64,000 bases of DNA, from the NCBI GenBank assembly GCA_020636215.1, contig JACJYG010000006.1, positions 310,001-374,000 on the forward strand, given 5' to 3'. Made by a program: the position numbers and the translations under genes. Shown here piece by piece: positions 8,863 to 17,976 of the stretch. The DNA is from Lewinellaceae bacterium. GTDB lineage: Bacteria; Bacteroidota; Bacteroidia; Chitinophagales; Saprospiraceae. The notes under the pieces were generated by a model. The model had not been told where the DNA came from. It made no database searches and saw only the letters and a list, made by a program, of their open reading frames with translations. Numbering within the stretch: the first letter of the stretch is position 1; each line of letters opens with the position of its first letter.

Positions 8863-9324
8863 TTAGCAAAGCTCAAAAAAAATTTTCCCGTTCCACCAGT
8901 TGGTTTCAATAGCAGCATCGAATTTGCGGTAAAAATCCAGCGCCGGTTCGTTCCAGTCCAATACCTGCCATTTGGCCAGGCGACACTCTTTTTCGCGGGC
9001 GCGGTTCAGAAAGGCCTCAAAAAGTTGCCGCCCAATGCCCCGCCGCCGATGAGGCTCCTGTACAACGAAGTCCTCCAGATATAACATCCGTCCTTTCCAG
9101 GTGGAATAAGTCATGTAATAAAGCGCCATACCAATGATGTCTCCACCGGCTTCCGCCACCAGGGTTTCAAATATGCCAGCTTCAAAGTCGCGGTGGTAGT
9201 CCTCCACCGTAGCAACCAATTCTTCAGGCGCTTTTTCATAAACAGCCAGTTCGTAAACCAGCTTGTGTACGTCCGGAAGGTCCTCCTTCGTGCCCAACCG
9301 GATGAGTATTTCAGAATGCTCCAT
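8863..9324 (-). CDS. GNAT N-acetyltransferase (diamine acetyltransferase-like)
   Basis: 153 residues with the GNAT fold. The acetyl-CoA motif is RRRGIGRQLF (about residues 96-105), preceded by LEDFVVQEPHRR. The VLDWNEPALDFYRKFDA segment near the C-terminus and the WNGKIFF ending resemble the spermidine/spermine and thialysine acetyltransferase branch. A small cytosolic enzyme is expected, acetylating a polyamine or amino compound; the substrate is inferred only from resemblance. The 250 bases between it and the prenyl synthase hold no convincing gene. Confidence 0.85.
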   Translation of the reverse strand: MEHSEILIRLGTKEDLPDVHKLVYELAVYEKAPEELVATVEDYHRDFEAGIFETLVAEAGGDIIGMALYYMTYSTWKGRMLYLEDFVVQEPHRRRGIGRQLFEAFLNRAREKECRLAKWQVLDWNEPALDFYRKFDAAIETNWWNGKIFFELC

Positions 9325-9362
9325 TTTTTTATCTGGATTTTTATTTTCGAGATTTGTCCCGT

Positions 9363-9416
9363 CCTAAACCCTCTCAACCTCCTAAACCCTCTCAACCTCC
9401 TCAACCCTTCAACCTT
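9363..9416. repeat. 18-bp tandem repeat at the acyP 3' end
   Basis: Two exact copies of CCTAAACCCTCTCAACCT (9363-9380, 9381-9398) plus a degenerate third. On the minus strand the word is AGGTTGAGAGGGTTTAGG. The last codons and the TGA stop of acylphosphatase (9401-9403) lie in the degenerate copy. A related GGTTGAGAGG array follows the lipoprotein gene at 32078-32150, in the same orientation relative to its gene. Confidence 0.85.
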
Positions 9417-9688
9417 CCACTCCCAACCACCTTAAAGCCAGAAAACCCCTGAACCGTTCCTTCCTCCACATCCACTCTTTCCACCCGGGCTAGTTCCGGG
9501 CCCCGGCGGCACCATTCGGCCAGAACCAATAACTGGCTTTCTTCGCCTTCTGCTTCGACGTACACGCTGCCGTCTGGCTCGTTGCGCACAAATCCGGTTA
9601 AGCCCAGTTCCTGGGCTTTGCGTTGGGTGGATGCCCGGTACCAGACCCCCTGCACCCTTCCGCTGATCCGGAACTTGAAGTGTTTCAT
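9401..9688 (-). CDS. acyP: Acylphosphatase
   Basis: A small enzyme of 95 residues that hydrolyses the carboxyl-phosphate bond of acylphosphates. The N-terminal motif GRVQGVWYR carries the phosphate-binding Arg, and GFVRNEPDGSV carries the catalytic Asn. The length is normal for the family. The start at 9688 (MKHFKF) puts the first strand correctly; a longer in-frame extension to 9805 has no family similarity. The C-terminal residues after the last strand are written by the tandem word repeat. Confidence 0.93.
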   Translation of the reverse strand: MKHFKFRISGRVQGVWYRASTQRKAQELGLTGFVRNEPDGSVYVEAEGEESQLLVLAEWCRRGPELARVERVDVEEGTVQGFSGFKVVGSGRLKG

Positions 9689-9844
9689 GGCTTTTTGGGG
9701 AGAAGATATAAAATCATCCTTCTTTGTCAAATACATCGGCCGAATAAGCGTGCAAGAAGTCAAGTAATGGACAGCCCGGGCAATCGCATTTAACTTTTTT
9801 TGCATCAGGGGCCTGCATGCGCATACTGAGGGGAACCCTGGTTA

Positions 9845-9877
9845 AGTCGTCCGACGACTCAAAGTCGTCAGACGACT
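9845..9877. repeat. Two direct copies of a 15-bp palindrome
   Basis: AGTCGTCCGACGACT (9845-9859) and AGTCGTCAGACGACT (9863-9877) are each palindromic around one central base and differ only there. Each could form a hairpin, or the two arms could pair across copies. The pair sits in the 355-bp gap between divergent acyP and the amidohydrolase. No T-run follows, so this is not an ordinary terminator; it could be an operator pair. I see nothing else in the gap. Confidence 0.7.
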
Positions 9878-10043
9878 GCCATTACGCAGCTATATCCTGG
9901 GCATGGCAGGACATAATGCGTCCAGGGTTCATAATCCTTCTGCCGGTTTAAATGCGATTGCCCTGACAGCCCGGGATGCATGAAAGAAATTCCTTAAAGA
10001 AATTCCTTAGTTTTACCAATCCATTAATGATAATTATGCCGTA

Positions 10044-11768
10044 ATGATAAAAAATATCGCTTTTTTTTTGCTGGCCTTGTTCCTGCTCACCGCTTGCCAG
10101 CAGCCTCCGGAAACGGTTGTTGCGGATAAGATCCTTTTCAATGGCAATTTCTATACAGTAGAGGAGGATACCCCCCTGGCTGAGGCAATCGCCATAAAGG
10201 ATGGGCGCATTCTTCTCGTGGGCAGCAATGACGAGGTCGAGGCTTTGCAGGGAAAACATACGGAGCGGATCGACCTCAATGGACAGTTTGCCATGCCGGG
10301 GTTTATCGAAGGGCACGGCCATTTCTCCAGCCTCGGCTCCAGTTTGATGAACCTCAATTTTATGCATTCCAAAAGCTGGGAAGAGATCGTCAATATGGTG
10401 GCGGAACGGGTAAAAACAGCGAAACCGGGTGAATGGATCACCGGCCGCGGCTGGCATCAGGAAAAATGGATAGAACCGTTGGACAAAGAAGTTTTGGGCT
10501 ATCCTTACCACGATATGCTCAGCGCTGTTTCTCCCAATAATCCTGTGTTATTAAGTCACGCCAGTGGCCACAGCATTTTCGCCAATTCGAAAGCCATGGA
10601 GATTGCCGGTATCTCGGCGGAAACGCCCGACCCATTTGGAGGAGAGATCGTTCGCGATTCCAGAGGAAAAGCTATTGGCGTTTTTGAAGAAACAGCAATG
10701 GCTCTTGTTGGAGAGGCCTACCAGCAATATCGGACAAAACTTAGCCCCGAAGAGAAAAAGAAGGAGTGGCTGCAGGGTATCGCCCTGGCCGAAGAAGAAT
10801 GCCTCCGCAAAGGGATCACTTCTTTTCAGGATGCTGGCTCTTCCTTCCAGGAAATCGAGTACTATTCAGAACTGGCGAATAATGGAAGCCTGGACTTGCG
10901 CCTTTGGGTAATGATCAGTGGCAGTGAGCCGGGGCTAAAGGAAAAAGCGGCCACCTTTCCCCGCATCGGCATCGGCAACAACTTCCTTACGGTGCGGGCC
11001 ATCAAGGGATATATGGACGGCGCACTGGGGTCTTACGGCGCCTGGTTGCTGGAGCCCTATTCTGACAAGCCGGATTCCTATGGTCAGAATACCACGCCTA
11101 TCGAAACACTTATGGAATGGGCGGATATCGCCTTCGACAACGGCCTTCAGTACTGCGTACACGGTATCGGCGACAGGGGAAACCGCGAAGTGCTTAATAT
11201 TTTTGAGGAGGAATTCCAAAAGGACACCTCCAGGAAGGGCCTGCGTTGGCGCGTCGAACACGCCCAACACTTGCACCCCGATGATATTCCCCGCTTTGCT
11301 GAGTTGGGGGTTATCGCCTCTATGCAAGGCATCCATTGTACATCTGATGCACCATTCGTCGAAAAGCGATTAGGGGAATGGCGGGCTCGCACCGGTGCGT
11401 ACGCCTGGCGCTCCCTGTTGGATGCCGGCGCTGCTATCGCTAACGGAACGGACGCCCCAGTCGAAGATGTCGACCCTATACAGTGTTTCTATGCTAGCGT
11501 AACCCGTAAAAGAGTGGATAACGGCTTTGAATTCCATCCTGAACAGCGCATGTCCCGCGCCGAAGCTATTTACTCCTATACCCTTGGCAATGCCTATGCC
11601 GCCTTCGAAGAGGATATCAAAGGCTCCCTTAAACCAGGTAAAGTAGCGGATATCGTCGTCCTGTCTAAAGACCTGTTCAACTGTACTGAGGAAGAAATCC
11701 TCCAAACCGAAGTGCTGATGACTATTGTGGATGGAAAACTGAAGTACAGCAAAGAAATGAATAAATGA
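10044..11768 (+). CDS. Amidohydrolase lipoprotein (YtcJ-like)
   Basis: 574 residues. The N-terminal signal ends in lipobox LTAC with Cys18, so it is likely anchored as a lipoprotein. After a small beta domain the metal-binding HxH appears as GHGHF (H91, H93), followed by the barrel with DGALGSYGA, CVHGIGDRG, RVEHAQH and the late Asp in ANGTDAPVED. This pattern is the YtcJ/NfdA branch of the metal-dependent amidohydrolases, which hydrolyse amides, including N-substituted formamides. The substrate is unknown. It is monocistronic and ends just before the second 8-bp repeat array, facing the adhesin-like gene. Confidence 0.9.
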   Translation: MIKNIAFFLLALFLLTACQQPPETVVADKILFNGNFYTVEEDTPLAEAIAIKDGRILLVGSNDEVEALQGKHTERIDLNGQFAMPGFIEGHGHFSSLGSSLMNLNFMHSKSWEEIVNMVAERVKTAKPGEWITGRGWHQEKWIEPLDKEVLGYPYHDMLSAVSPNNPVLLSHASGHSIFANSKAMEIAGISAETPDPFGGEIVRDSRGKAIGVFEETAMALVGEAYQQYRTKLSPEEKKKEWLQGIALAEEECLRKGITSFQDAGSSFQEIEYYSELANNGSLDLRLWVMISGSEPGLKEKAATFPRIGIGNNFLTVRAIKGYMDGALGSYGAWLLEPYSDKPDSYGQNTTPIETLMEWADIAFDNGLQYCVHGIGDRGNREVLNIFEEEFQKDTSRKGLRWRVEHAQHLHPDDIPRFAELGVIASMQGIHCTSDAPFVEKRLGEWRARTGAYAWRSLLDAGAAIANGTDAPVEDVDPIQCFYASVTRKRVDNGFEFHPEQRMSRAEAIYSYTLGNAYAAFEEDIKGSLKPGKVADIVVLSKDLFNCTEEEILQTEVLMTIVDGKLKYSKEMNK

Positions 11769-11793
11769 CGAGATGCAGGAATGCGGGAATGAT

Positions 11794-11892
11794 CATTCTC
11801 GCATTCCCGCATTCCCGCATTCTCACATTCTCGCATTCCCACATTCTCACATTCTCGCATTCTCGCATTCCCGCATTCTCGCATTCTCGCAT
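11794..11892. repeat. 8-bp tandem repeat, second array (CTCGCATT/CCCGCATT)
   Basis: About twelve units of CTCGCATT, CCCGCATT, CTCACATT and CCCACATT, the same family as 3602-3700 with an added C variant. Just upstream, AATGCGGGAATGATCATTC contains an inverted copy, giving a short palindrome at the array edge. The array fills the space between the amidohydrolase stop and the TAA of the minus-strand gene (11893-11895). Confidence 0.95.
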
Positions 11893-14685
11893 TTATTTCC
11901 CCCTAATCAACGTAATATACCCGCTCAGCACCTCTGGCCCAGGAGTGATGCCAGTCACTCTTCGTTCAAAATAGCGACAAGTGTAGTAATAAGTGCCTTC
12001 CGCCAGTTCCTTGCCCTGAAGGTTGTTGCCGTTCCAGTTGAGCTGCGGGTCGTTGGTGGTAAATACGATTTGTCCCCAGCGGTTGAAAACATTGAATTCT
12101 ACCCGGTCGATGAAACAGAAGGGGAAGGGTTTGAACAGGTCATTCTGTCCGTCGCCATTGGGGGTAAAGGCATTGGGAAGAACGTAGTTGGGACAATTAT
12201 CCACACATACGATATTACTGAATGCGCTTTCGTTGAAGAAAGTGTCGATGGCCGTAACGGCGTAGCAGCCTGCGATGCCTAGTTCCGGCTTGTGGTCGAA
12301 TTCGGTCAGGCGGGAATCATCGATGTTGGCAATAAGTGTAAAATCATTGCCCTCGAAAGGAGCGTAATAAATTCGGTAGCCCACCACATCATCGGTCTCT
12401 TCACACAGATCCATGGGGTTCACCCAAAGCAGTGTGTTTTTCAACGCTTCCTCGTCCGTACAGTTGATGGCCTGGTCGCAGGCATTGCTCACTTCCAATG
12501 TCGGCGGGCATGGCGGAATATCGTCAATCGGTACCCCACAGTTTTCCTGGGAGTCGTTGAGCAGAGGCGATTTCACCCCATCCACGCCATAGGAGCCAAT
12601 ACTCTGAACCCGATAACAGTATTCGGCGCCATTCAGCAGGCCGGTATCGGAGTAACGCGGCTCTGTAACGGTCGTAATAGAGTCAAACGTTCCGGTGGTG
12701 TTCTTTCGGTAGACGATATATTCGAAATTATCCCAGGGCACCTTTTCCTCCCAGCTTAGCACGTTGGTGTTATCGGTCGGAGAGATAGACAGGAATACCG
12801 AAGAAGCAGCATTGGTCGCGCCCAGCAAAATATTGCCTTCCACATAAAAGTTGACCTTGTAGCTGTATGGCCCCTTGCGGGTATCCAGGCCGGTATCGAC
12901 AAAACAGGTGTCATTGGCTCCGGCAAAGGTAGGGCTGCTGAAAGATATGCCAATGGGTTGAAAGGCATCGTTTGCAGGGCTCAGGCCTTCCGCCCGTAGC
13001 ACTTCATAGCGATAGGGGCCAGCGTTCTGTAGCGTATCCAGGTCTTGGGCCACTGGTTTGGACCAGCAAACTTCAATCTCTCCGTTGGTGGCGCTGGTGG
13101 CCAAGATGCTTACATTGGTAATCAGCGGAATGTCGCGGTTGAGTTGTACACAAATTTCTTTGGAAGGCAGGCTTTCCACGGTATTGTAGGTATACTGGCC
13201 ACCTGGAGTAGTTTTGGCAAACTGCCCCAGGATGCGGTAACAATACGTTCGGCCTCGTTCCACATCGCTGTCAAAGAAAACATAGCGCCCATCCTGTTCT
13301 TCCTTGATGGGCACATTAGTGAGCTTGGTGTACCCTCTCCCTTCCAGTCCCGGAGTACAGGTGTCGATTGGAAAGCTGCTGCTACCCAGCTTGCGCCAAA
13401 CCGTGAACCCGCGGAAGTACTGCTCGGCGGCATTTTCACAGGCGTAAGGCTTGGCCCACGAAACTGTAACGGTGCCGGCAGTGGCCTCTCCCCGTACATC
13501 CTCCGGCGGTGGCCCAACCACCTTGATGCGAACCGTTTTAAGCGTCGCCAAACCGGTCGTGTCACCAAAGAAATTATCCGTGGCTTTAAAAACAACGGAA
13601 TAGTACTGATCCGAAATATGTTCGCAACTGGTTTCCCAACGGAATGTTTTCACGACCGGGTCCGGCTCGAAGATGTTGGTGTTCGGCGTGAATGTGGCAG
13701 GGCTGTAAGGCACCTCAAGTGGGCCGCCCAGTGCAGTAAGTCGAACCAGCTGGCTTGATTCGGATAGGGGGGCTGTTCCCTGTACCTCAAATTCCAGTAC
13801 ATCCCCGGCGATGACGCAAATCTCGTCAAAAGGCGTAATGACCACCGGCGGTAGGTTCTCACACTCTTCGATCAGGATCTGCATGTCCCGTAATATCGTG
13901 TCAATAGGTATGCCATCGCGGTATTCCACAATGATCATAGCCAGGTTATATTCCCCTGCTTTTTGGGGAGCATCCCACACGATATCGCCGCTTACCTCAT
14001 CGATCGTAAGCTGGTTGAGCAGCGGGTTGGGCATTGGGATGAAGTTGGGGAAAATGTAGTTTGGTACGGGTAACCCCACATCCTGCAAAGGTACCGTAAA
14101 ATGGTAAGAAAGGCTGTCGCCATCGGGGTCATAGGCGTTGGGGTTATGGGTGAAAATCTGCCCTACGCAACCGATGTCGATCGGCGGCTGAAGCAGGACC
14201 GGTGTGTTATTGCATCCCTGGAACTGTGGGTTGGGAAAGGTATAGCGTGTTTCAATATGGAATTTCACCTGGTCGGAACTGGGATAGTTGACGTTCAGAA
14301 TATCTCCGTTTCGGTTGGGGTCAGTCATGGAAATGACGTAAGAACCGCGAGCGGGATAGGTGTGTCGGGCAATATAAAGGTTCCGCTTGGTATCGTTTTC
14401 CAGCACTACACCCTGTGGAGGGTTTCCAGGCCCGTTGGAACGGGCCACCCGCTCGCAGACGCCATCGCCCCAGCAGATGGTCAGCGTATCCCGGTCGGCC
14501 GGCCGGCTACTGGCCTTGGTGTAAGTGGTAATGGTGGCTTCCACGGTGAGGCTGTTGACACAGTCGCCAACTTGACGGACAGTGATCTCGCCGGCCCGGT
14601 TGTGAGTCGCCAGTACCAGAGTAGTACTGCTCAGCAGGATAAAAGTGGCCAGGGAAAGGCGTAGGAAAAAGTACAGTTTGGGCAT
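11893..14685 (-). CDS. Secreted fibronectin-type protein with gliding-type C-terminal domain
   Basis: 930 residues from the ATG at 14685. A hydrophobic signal peptide ends near THNRAGEI. The N-terminal part has CHU-type beta-sandwich repeats (PDGDSLSYHF, VSGDIVWDAPQKAGEY). Three or four fibronectin type III-like modules follow (VSWAKPYACE, VCWSKPVAQD, LSWEEKVPW). The end carries a gliding-motility-associated C-terminal domain: LPNAFTPNGDGQNDLFKP, VFNRWGQIVF, WNGNNLQGKELAEGTYYY. That domain is a type B signal for type IX secretion, so the protein should be exported to the surface or released. Surface adhesin or matrix function is inferred. A DUF5103 protein of the same pathway lies at 27189-28487. 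Confidence 0.88.
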   Translation of the reverse strand: MPKLYFFLRLSLATFILLSSTTLVLATHNRAGEITVRQVGDCVNSLTVEATITTYTKASSRPADRDTLTICWGDGVCERVARSNGPGNPPQGVVLENDTKRNLYIARHTYPARGSYVISMTDPNRNGDILNVNYPSSDQVKFHIETRYTFPNPQFQGCNNTPVLLQPPIDIGCVGQIFTHNPNAYDPDGDSLSYHFTVPLQDVGLPVPNYIFPNFIPMPNPLLNQLTIDEVSGDIVWDAPQKAGEYNLAMIIVEYRDGIPIDTILRDMQILIEECENLPPVVITPFDEICVIAGDVLEFEVQGTAPLSESSQLVRLTALGGPLEVPYSPATFTPNTNIFEPDPVVKTFRWETSCEHISDQYYSVVFKATDNFFGDTTGLATLKTVRIKVVGPPPEDVRGEATAGTVTVSWAKPYACENAAEQYFRGFTVWRKLGSSSFPIDTCTPGLEGRGYTKLTNVPIKEEQDGRYVFFDSDVERGRTYCYRILGQFAKTTPGGQYTYNTVESLPSKEICVQLNRDIPLITNVSILATSATNGEIEVCWSKPVAQDLDTLQNAGPYRYEVLRAEGLSPANDAFQPIGISFSSPTFAGANDTCFVDTGLDTRKGPYSYKVNFYVEGNILLGATNAASSVFLSISPTDNTNVLSWEEKVPWDNFEYIVYRKNTTGTFDSITTVTEPRYSDTGLLNGAEYCYRVQSIGSYGVDGVKSPLLNDSQENCGVPIDDIPPCPPTLEVSNACDQAINCTDEEALKNTLLWVNPMDLCEETDDVVGYRIYYAPFEGNDFTLIANIDDSRLTEFDHKPELGIAGCYAVTAIDTFFNESAFSNIVCVDNCPNYVLPNAFTPNGDGQNDLFKPFPFCFIDRVEFNVFNRWGQIVFTTNDPQLNWNGNNLQGKELAEGTYYYTCRYFERRVTGITPGPEVLSGYITLIRGK

Positions 14686-14995
14686 AAGTCCTTGGTTTAC
14701 GATCAATTGACAACATACGAAAAATATACCCCCCTGAAAAGAGGTTTTTGACGTAGAGCCGCGATAATTACAAATTTAACGACCACAGCCCTGAAATAGT
14801 TTGTGGAAATTTTGCGCCAGGCATGGCCGAAGTGGTACTTGGATACTGGAGGACAAAATTTATGCTGTAACCAACCGTTCTCCTTGGCATTATAGCAGTT
14901 GACAGTTGTAAGTATATCAGCCAGCCAGCCAAAGTTTGGTGTTTTGCCCAATCCTGCCTATACTTGCGGCTATCGATAATCGACCGTGTAATTTT

Positions 14996-16201
14996 ATGAA
15001 GAAGAAATTCCCCGCTTTAGTTGTTGCACTTTTTCTAGGCCTTTTTGTAGTTTATCAGCATGCGGACATGCACCGTGTGGAAGCTGCCATGTTTCGGTTC
15101 AAGGTAAAAGAAAAAAGTGCATTGCTCGACCCCGCCTTTCGGAAATTCGTGGATGATTACGAAACTTATTTGAGGGAAAGCCTGGAAGCCGAAGGTGTGC
15201 CCGGCGCAGCAGTAGCCATTGTAAAAGACAGCACTATTGTAATGGTTAAAGCCTACGGCCTGCGCGCTAAAGGCAAAAAGGATTCGGTCGACACCCATTC
15301 TGTTTTTCGGGTGGCCTCTTTGTCTAAAGGCTTTACCGGCATATTGGCGGGCCTGCTGGTGGAAGACGGCCTGCTGCGCTGGGATGAACCAGTCTATGAG
15401 CACGTTCTCGACCTCCATTTGAAGACGGAAGAATATACCCGGCAGTTGCAGTTGGCTCATCTTTTGAGTCATTCCACAGGCTTGCCCCGGCATACCTACT
15501 CCAATTTGCTGAACATGGGGATGGCCTATCCTATGATCCTCCAACGATTAGCTACGGTAACGCCTTCGCATCCTGTAGGCGCCTACCATAATTACCAGAA
15601 TGTGGCCTTCAGCCTTTCGGGGGATGTAATAGAATCCGTTACCGGCAAACGGTTTCACGAATTACTGGAAACGCGAATTTTCCAACCTCTGGGCATGAAG
15701 GACGCCTCCGCCACCTTGGCGGATATCCTCGGGGCGGCCAATGTCGCTATGCCACACAAGTGGGGTAAAGGCCGCTACCAGCCCACTGAGATCGACCCTA
15801 ATTACTATGAAGTAATCCCCGCTGCTGGCGTCAATGCTAGTATCAGCGATATGGCCCAATGGCTGTTTATGTTGATGGGCAACCGCCCCGATTTTGCCTC
15901 CGATAGCCTGCTAAGCCAGGTCTTCCACCCTTTCGTCGAGATTCCTGCCGGAGATCGGGTGCTCCGCAACTGGCGCAACCTGGAAATGGCCCACTACGCA
16001 ATGGGGTGGCGCGTGCTACAACTTCCCAATATTCAGGTGGTTGGCCACAGCGGTTACGTCAACAACTACCGTTCCGAGATCGCCTTCAGCCGGGAGGAAA
16101 AGGTCGGCATTGTAATTCTGACCAATGCTCCTAACAGCACCGTTGGACAGGCAGTACCGGCTTTTTTTGAACAGTACATGAAACAGTACAGGAAACCCTG
16201 A
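14996..16201 (+). CDS. Serine hydrolase, beta-lactamase class C family
   Basis: 402 residues from the ATG at 14996, with an N-terminal hydrophobic anchor or signal. The catalytic SxxK is SLSK in FRVASLSKGFTG, the Tyr motif is YQN in YHNYQNVAFS, and the third motif is HSG in VVGHSGYVNNY. This triad defines the class C beta-lactamase / DD-peptidase / esterase superfamily. The environment does not tell peptidase from esterase. A near-consensus promoter (TTTTG at 14942, TATACTTG at 14959-14966) lies just upstream. The reading frame can be extended to 14936, but that part overlaps the promoter. Confidence 0.88.
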   Translation: MKKKFPALVVALFLGLFVVYQHADMHRVEAAMFRFKVKEKSALLDPAFRKFVDDYETYLRESLEAEGVPGAAVAIVKDSTIVMVKAYGLRAKGKKDSVDTHSVFRVASLSKGFTGILAGLLVEDGLLRWDEPVYEHVLDLHLKTEEYTRQLQLAHLLSHSTGLPRHTYSNLLNMGMAYPMILQRLATVTPSHPVGAYHNYQNVAFSLSGDVIESVTGKRFHELLETRIFQPLGMKDASATLADILGAANVAMPHKWGKGRYQPTEIDPNYYEVIPAAGVNASISDMAQWLFMLMGNRPDFASDSLLSQVFHPFVEIPAGDRVLRNWRNLEMAHYAMGWRVLQLPNIQVVGHSGYVNNYRSEIAFSREEKVGIVILTNAPNSTVGQAVPAFFEQYMKQYRKP

Positions 16202-16231
16202 GTTATTGTCGCCGGCCAAAACAGAGCCGCG

Positions 16232-17224
16232 TCACCAATATAACGCCCGGAACTTCACGCCACCAAGTGTATTTACCTCCAGCGTCGGCGACGGTATCTT
16301 GATCCAGTTCATTGCCTTCAGCAGGAACCGAAGGCCGCGTTTGTGAGTAGGAATGCGGCTCAGGTCCACATCCAGCGACAAATAGAATTGGCGATAACGG
16401 GGAAAAATGCCATCGTCCAGTACATACGACTCCCCATTTGCACCTTCCCATTGGTTGTCGAACCCCCCGAACATATTGTTGGCGCCATAGCCGGCGGCGA
16501 GATTGAGCCAGGAGGGGAGCCAACGAGGCCCCTCCCCGGGAATAAAAGACTGAAGATTGGCCGATAGCCAGATAGTCTGGCCGTTGTAGTCCTTGATAAA
16601 CGTTTCTCCGAAGCTGGTGCCGTAGAGCTCATCTGCGCGCTGCCGCACGCTCACCGGCTCCCCGCCGTCGACAGGGTGAACAAATACATTTGGGTAGACT
16701 GGACGGGTGTTGGATACTTTCATCACAAATCGCTGCTCCTGCCAGGCCATTTCCTGTCCAACAAATAAACCCACTCCCAAGGTGTTGGCGCCGATATCAT
16801 ACCAGGAAAAACCCCACTTCTCGGAAAAGCCGTCCATCATTTCAATAGTACCCTGCAGCAGCGTGCCGACACCGGCAGCCAGCCACATGCTCTTCCGGCG
16901 GTTCAGCCCCGTCCATCGGGCGCCCTGAAAGCTAAGGCTACTCATGGTGTAAGCGGTAAAAGTGTGTCCCATTTTATCCATATTCTCCCACTCTCGACTG
17001 TCATTGAAGGTGTGGAAGCCGGTGAGGTCATAGTCCTTGTACCAGGCCTGGTATAAGCCTATAGACGCACCGCCGTAAATGGCCGCCCCGGCCCCGGCAC
17101 AAGCCCAGAATCGGGTGGAATGAAACGTATCGGCCGGTTCCAGAAAGGACAGATGGCCGTCGTCCTGGCATAAGAGGGGGGTTAGGGAAAAGACGAGCAA
17201 AAATAATAGGGTTATCTTTTGCAT
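16232..17224 (-). CDS. DUF2279 envelope protein
   Basis: 330 residues with a signal peptide ending near LLCQDDG. The first half has several short hydrophobic segments and the conserved pattern DKMGHTFTAYTMS, WYDIGANTLGV and GQEMAWQEQ of the DUF2279 family (YfiM-like). The second half looks like outer-membrane beta strands ending in FRALYW, an aromatic terminus typical of beta barrels. The function is unknown. It converges with the serine hydrolase across a 30-base gap and lies downstream of the thioesterase on the same strand. Confidence 0.8.
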   Translation of the reverse strand: MQKITLLFLLVFSLTPLLCQDDGHLSFLEPADTFHSTRFWACAGAGAAIYGGASIGLYQAWYKDYDLTGFHTFNDSREWENMDKMGHTFTAYTMSSLSFQGARWTGLNRRKSMWLAAGVGTLLQGTIEMMDGFSEKWGFSWYDIGANTLGVGLFVGQEMAWQEQRFVMKVSNTRPVYPNVFVHPVDGGEPVSVRQRADELYGTSFGETFIKDYNGQTIWLSANLQSFIPGEGPRWLPSWLNLAAGYGANNMFGGFDNQWEGANGESYVLDDGIFPRYRQFYLSLDVDLSRIPTHKRGLRFLLKAMNWIKIPSPTLEVNTLGGVKFRALYW

Positions 17225-17250
17225 AGTGCTGCAAAGAAAAGGGAGATTTA

Positions 17251-17312
17251 AATGTAAAATGTAAAATGTGAGTATAAAATGTAAAATTGTCCGGGATGCG
17301 CTGCCGAAGCGC
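17251..17312. repeat. AAAATGTA word repeats and hairpin
   Basis: AAATGTAAAATGTAAAATGTG is followed by ATAAAATGTAAAATTG, a degenerate repeat of AAAATGTA. A hairpin TGCGCT-GCCGA-AGCGCA lies near 17298-17314. The stretch follows the 3' end of the thioesterase gene and could be a termination region, but no T-run follows. Confidence 0.5.
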
Positions 17313-17384
17313 AGCGTTGGATGGGCAGCCCTGTTCCAGGCACCCCAATGGGCCTTCTAAATTTTACTTTCCGAATTCCACATT

Positions 17385-17852
17385 TCATCCCAGCATCTCC
17401 TCCGGCATCCGGACGCATACTACTTCCCCGCGGGCGCAGGCTACACCATTGGCGTAAAGCGTAACCTCCACCACCACTTTTCGATCCTTGAGTTCCGAAA
17501 TTTTACCCCGAAGTTCCAGTGTCACTCCAATTGGTGTTGGCTTCAGGAAATCCACTTTTAAGGCGGCGGTAACAAATCGTTGGGCCTGGCCGTCGCTCAT
17601 CTCAAGCCCCGCTGCCCGGGCCGCGGCGGCGGATGCTGTACCCGTGGCGTGACAATCGATCAAGGAGGCAATCAGCCCGCCGTAGACGTAGCCGGGGATT
17701 GCCGTGTGATAAGGCTGGGGTGTAAAATGGGCTATTGTTTCTGCTCCATCCCAGTAGCTCTTCAGCTGATGGCCATGTTCATTAAGGCGCCCACAACCAT
17801 AGCAGTGGCTCAGGGCGTCAGGGTAGTTGTCCTGAAAGGCTTTTGGGTTCAT
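17385..17852 (-). CDS. PaaI-family hotdog thioesterase
   Basis: 155 residues from the ATG at 17852. It has the hotdog-fold signature of acyl-CoA thioesterases, with GYVYGGLIASLIDCHATGTA carrying the helix and catalytic Asp region, then VTAALKVDFLKPTPIG and a final strand ARGEVVCVRMP. The N-terminal SHCYGCGRLNEHGHQL segment, with two Cys and two His, is common in this branch and may bind metal. It probably hydrolyses an acyl-CoA; the substrate is unknown. The upstream in-frame extension to 18110 overlaps the end of the DUF4197 gene and is not protein-like. Confidence 0.85.
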   Translation of the reverse strand: MNPKAFQDNYPDALSHCYGCGRLNEHGHQLKSYWDGAETIAHFTPQPYHTAIPGYVYGGLIASLIDCHATGTASAAAARAAGLEMSDGQAQRFVTAALKVDFLKPTPIGVTLELRGKISELKDRKVVVEVTLYANGVACARGEVVCVRMPEEMLG

Positions 17853-17976
17853 TTTTTTTTGGGAAAGATAATAAATGTTTGGGATAGGGGCGGAAGGGGG
17901 CCCCGGCCTCCAAGGCCCCAGGCTAGCCAAATGACCATATAGCCAGTCCCTCAAAAAGCAAGCTGTTCTTGTCTTG

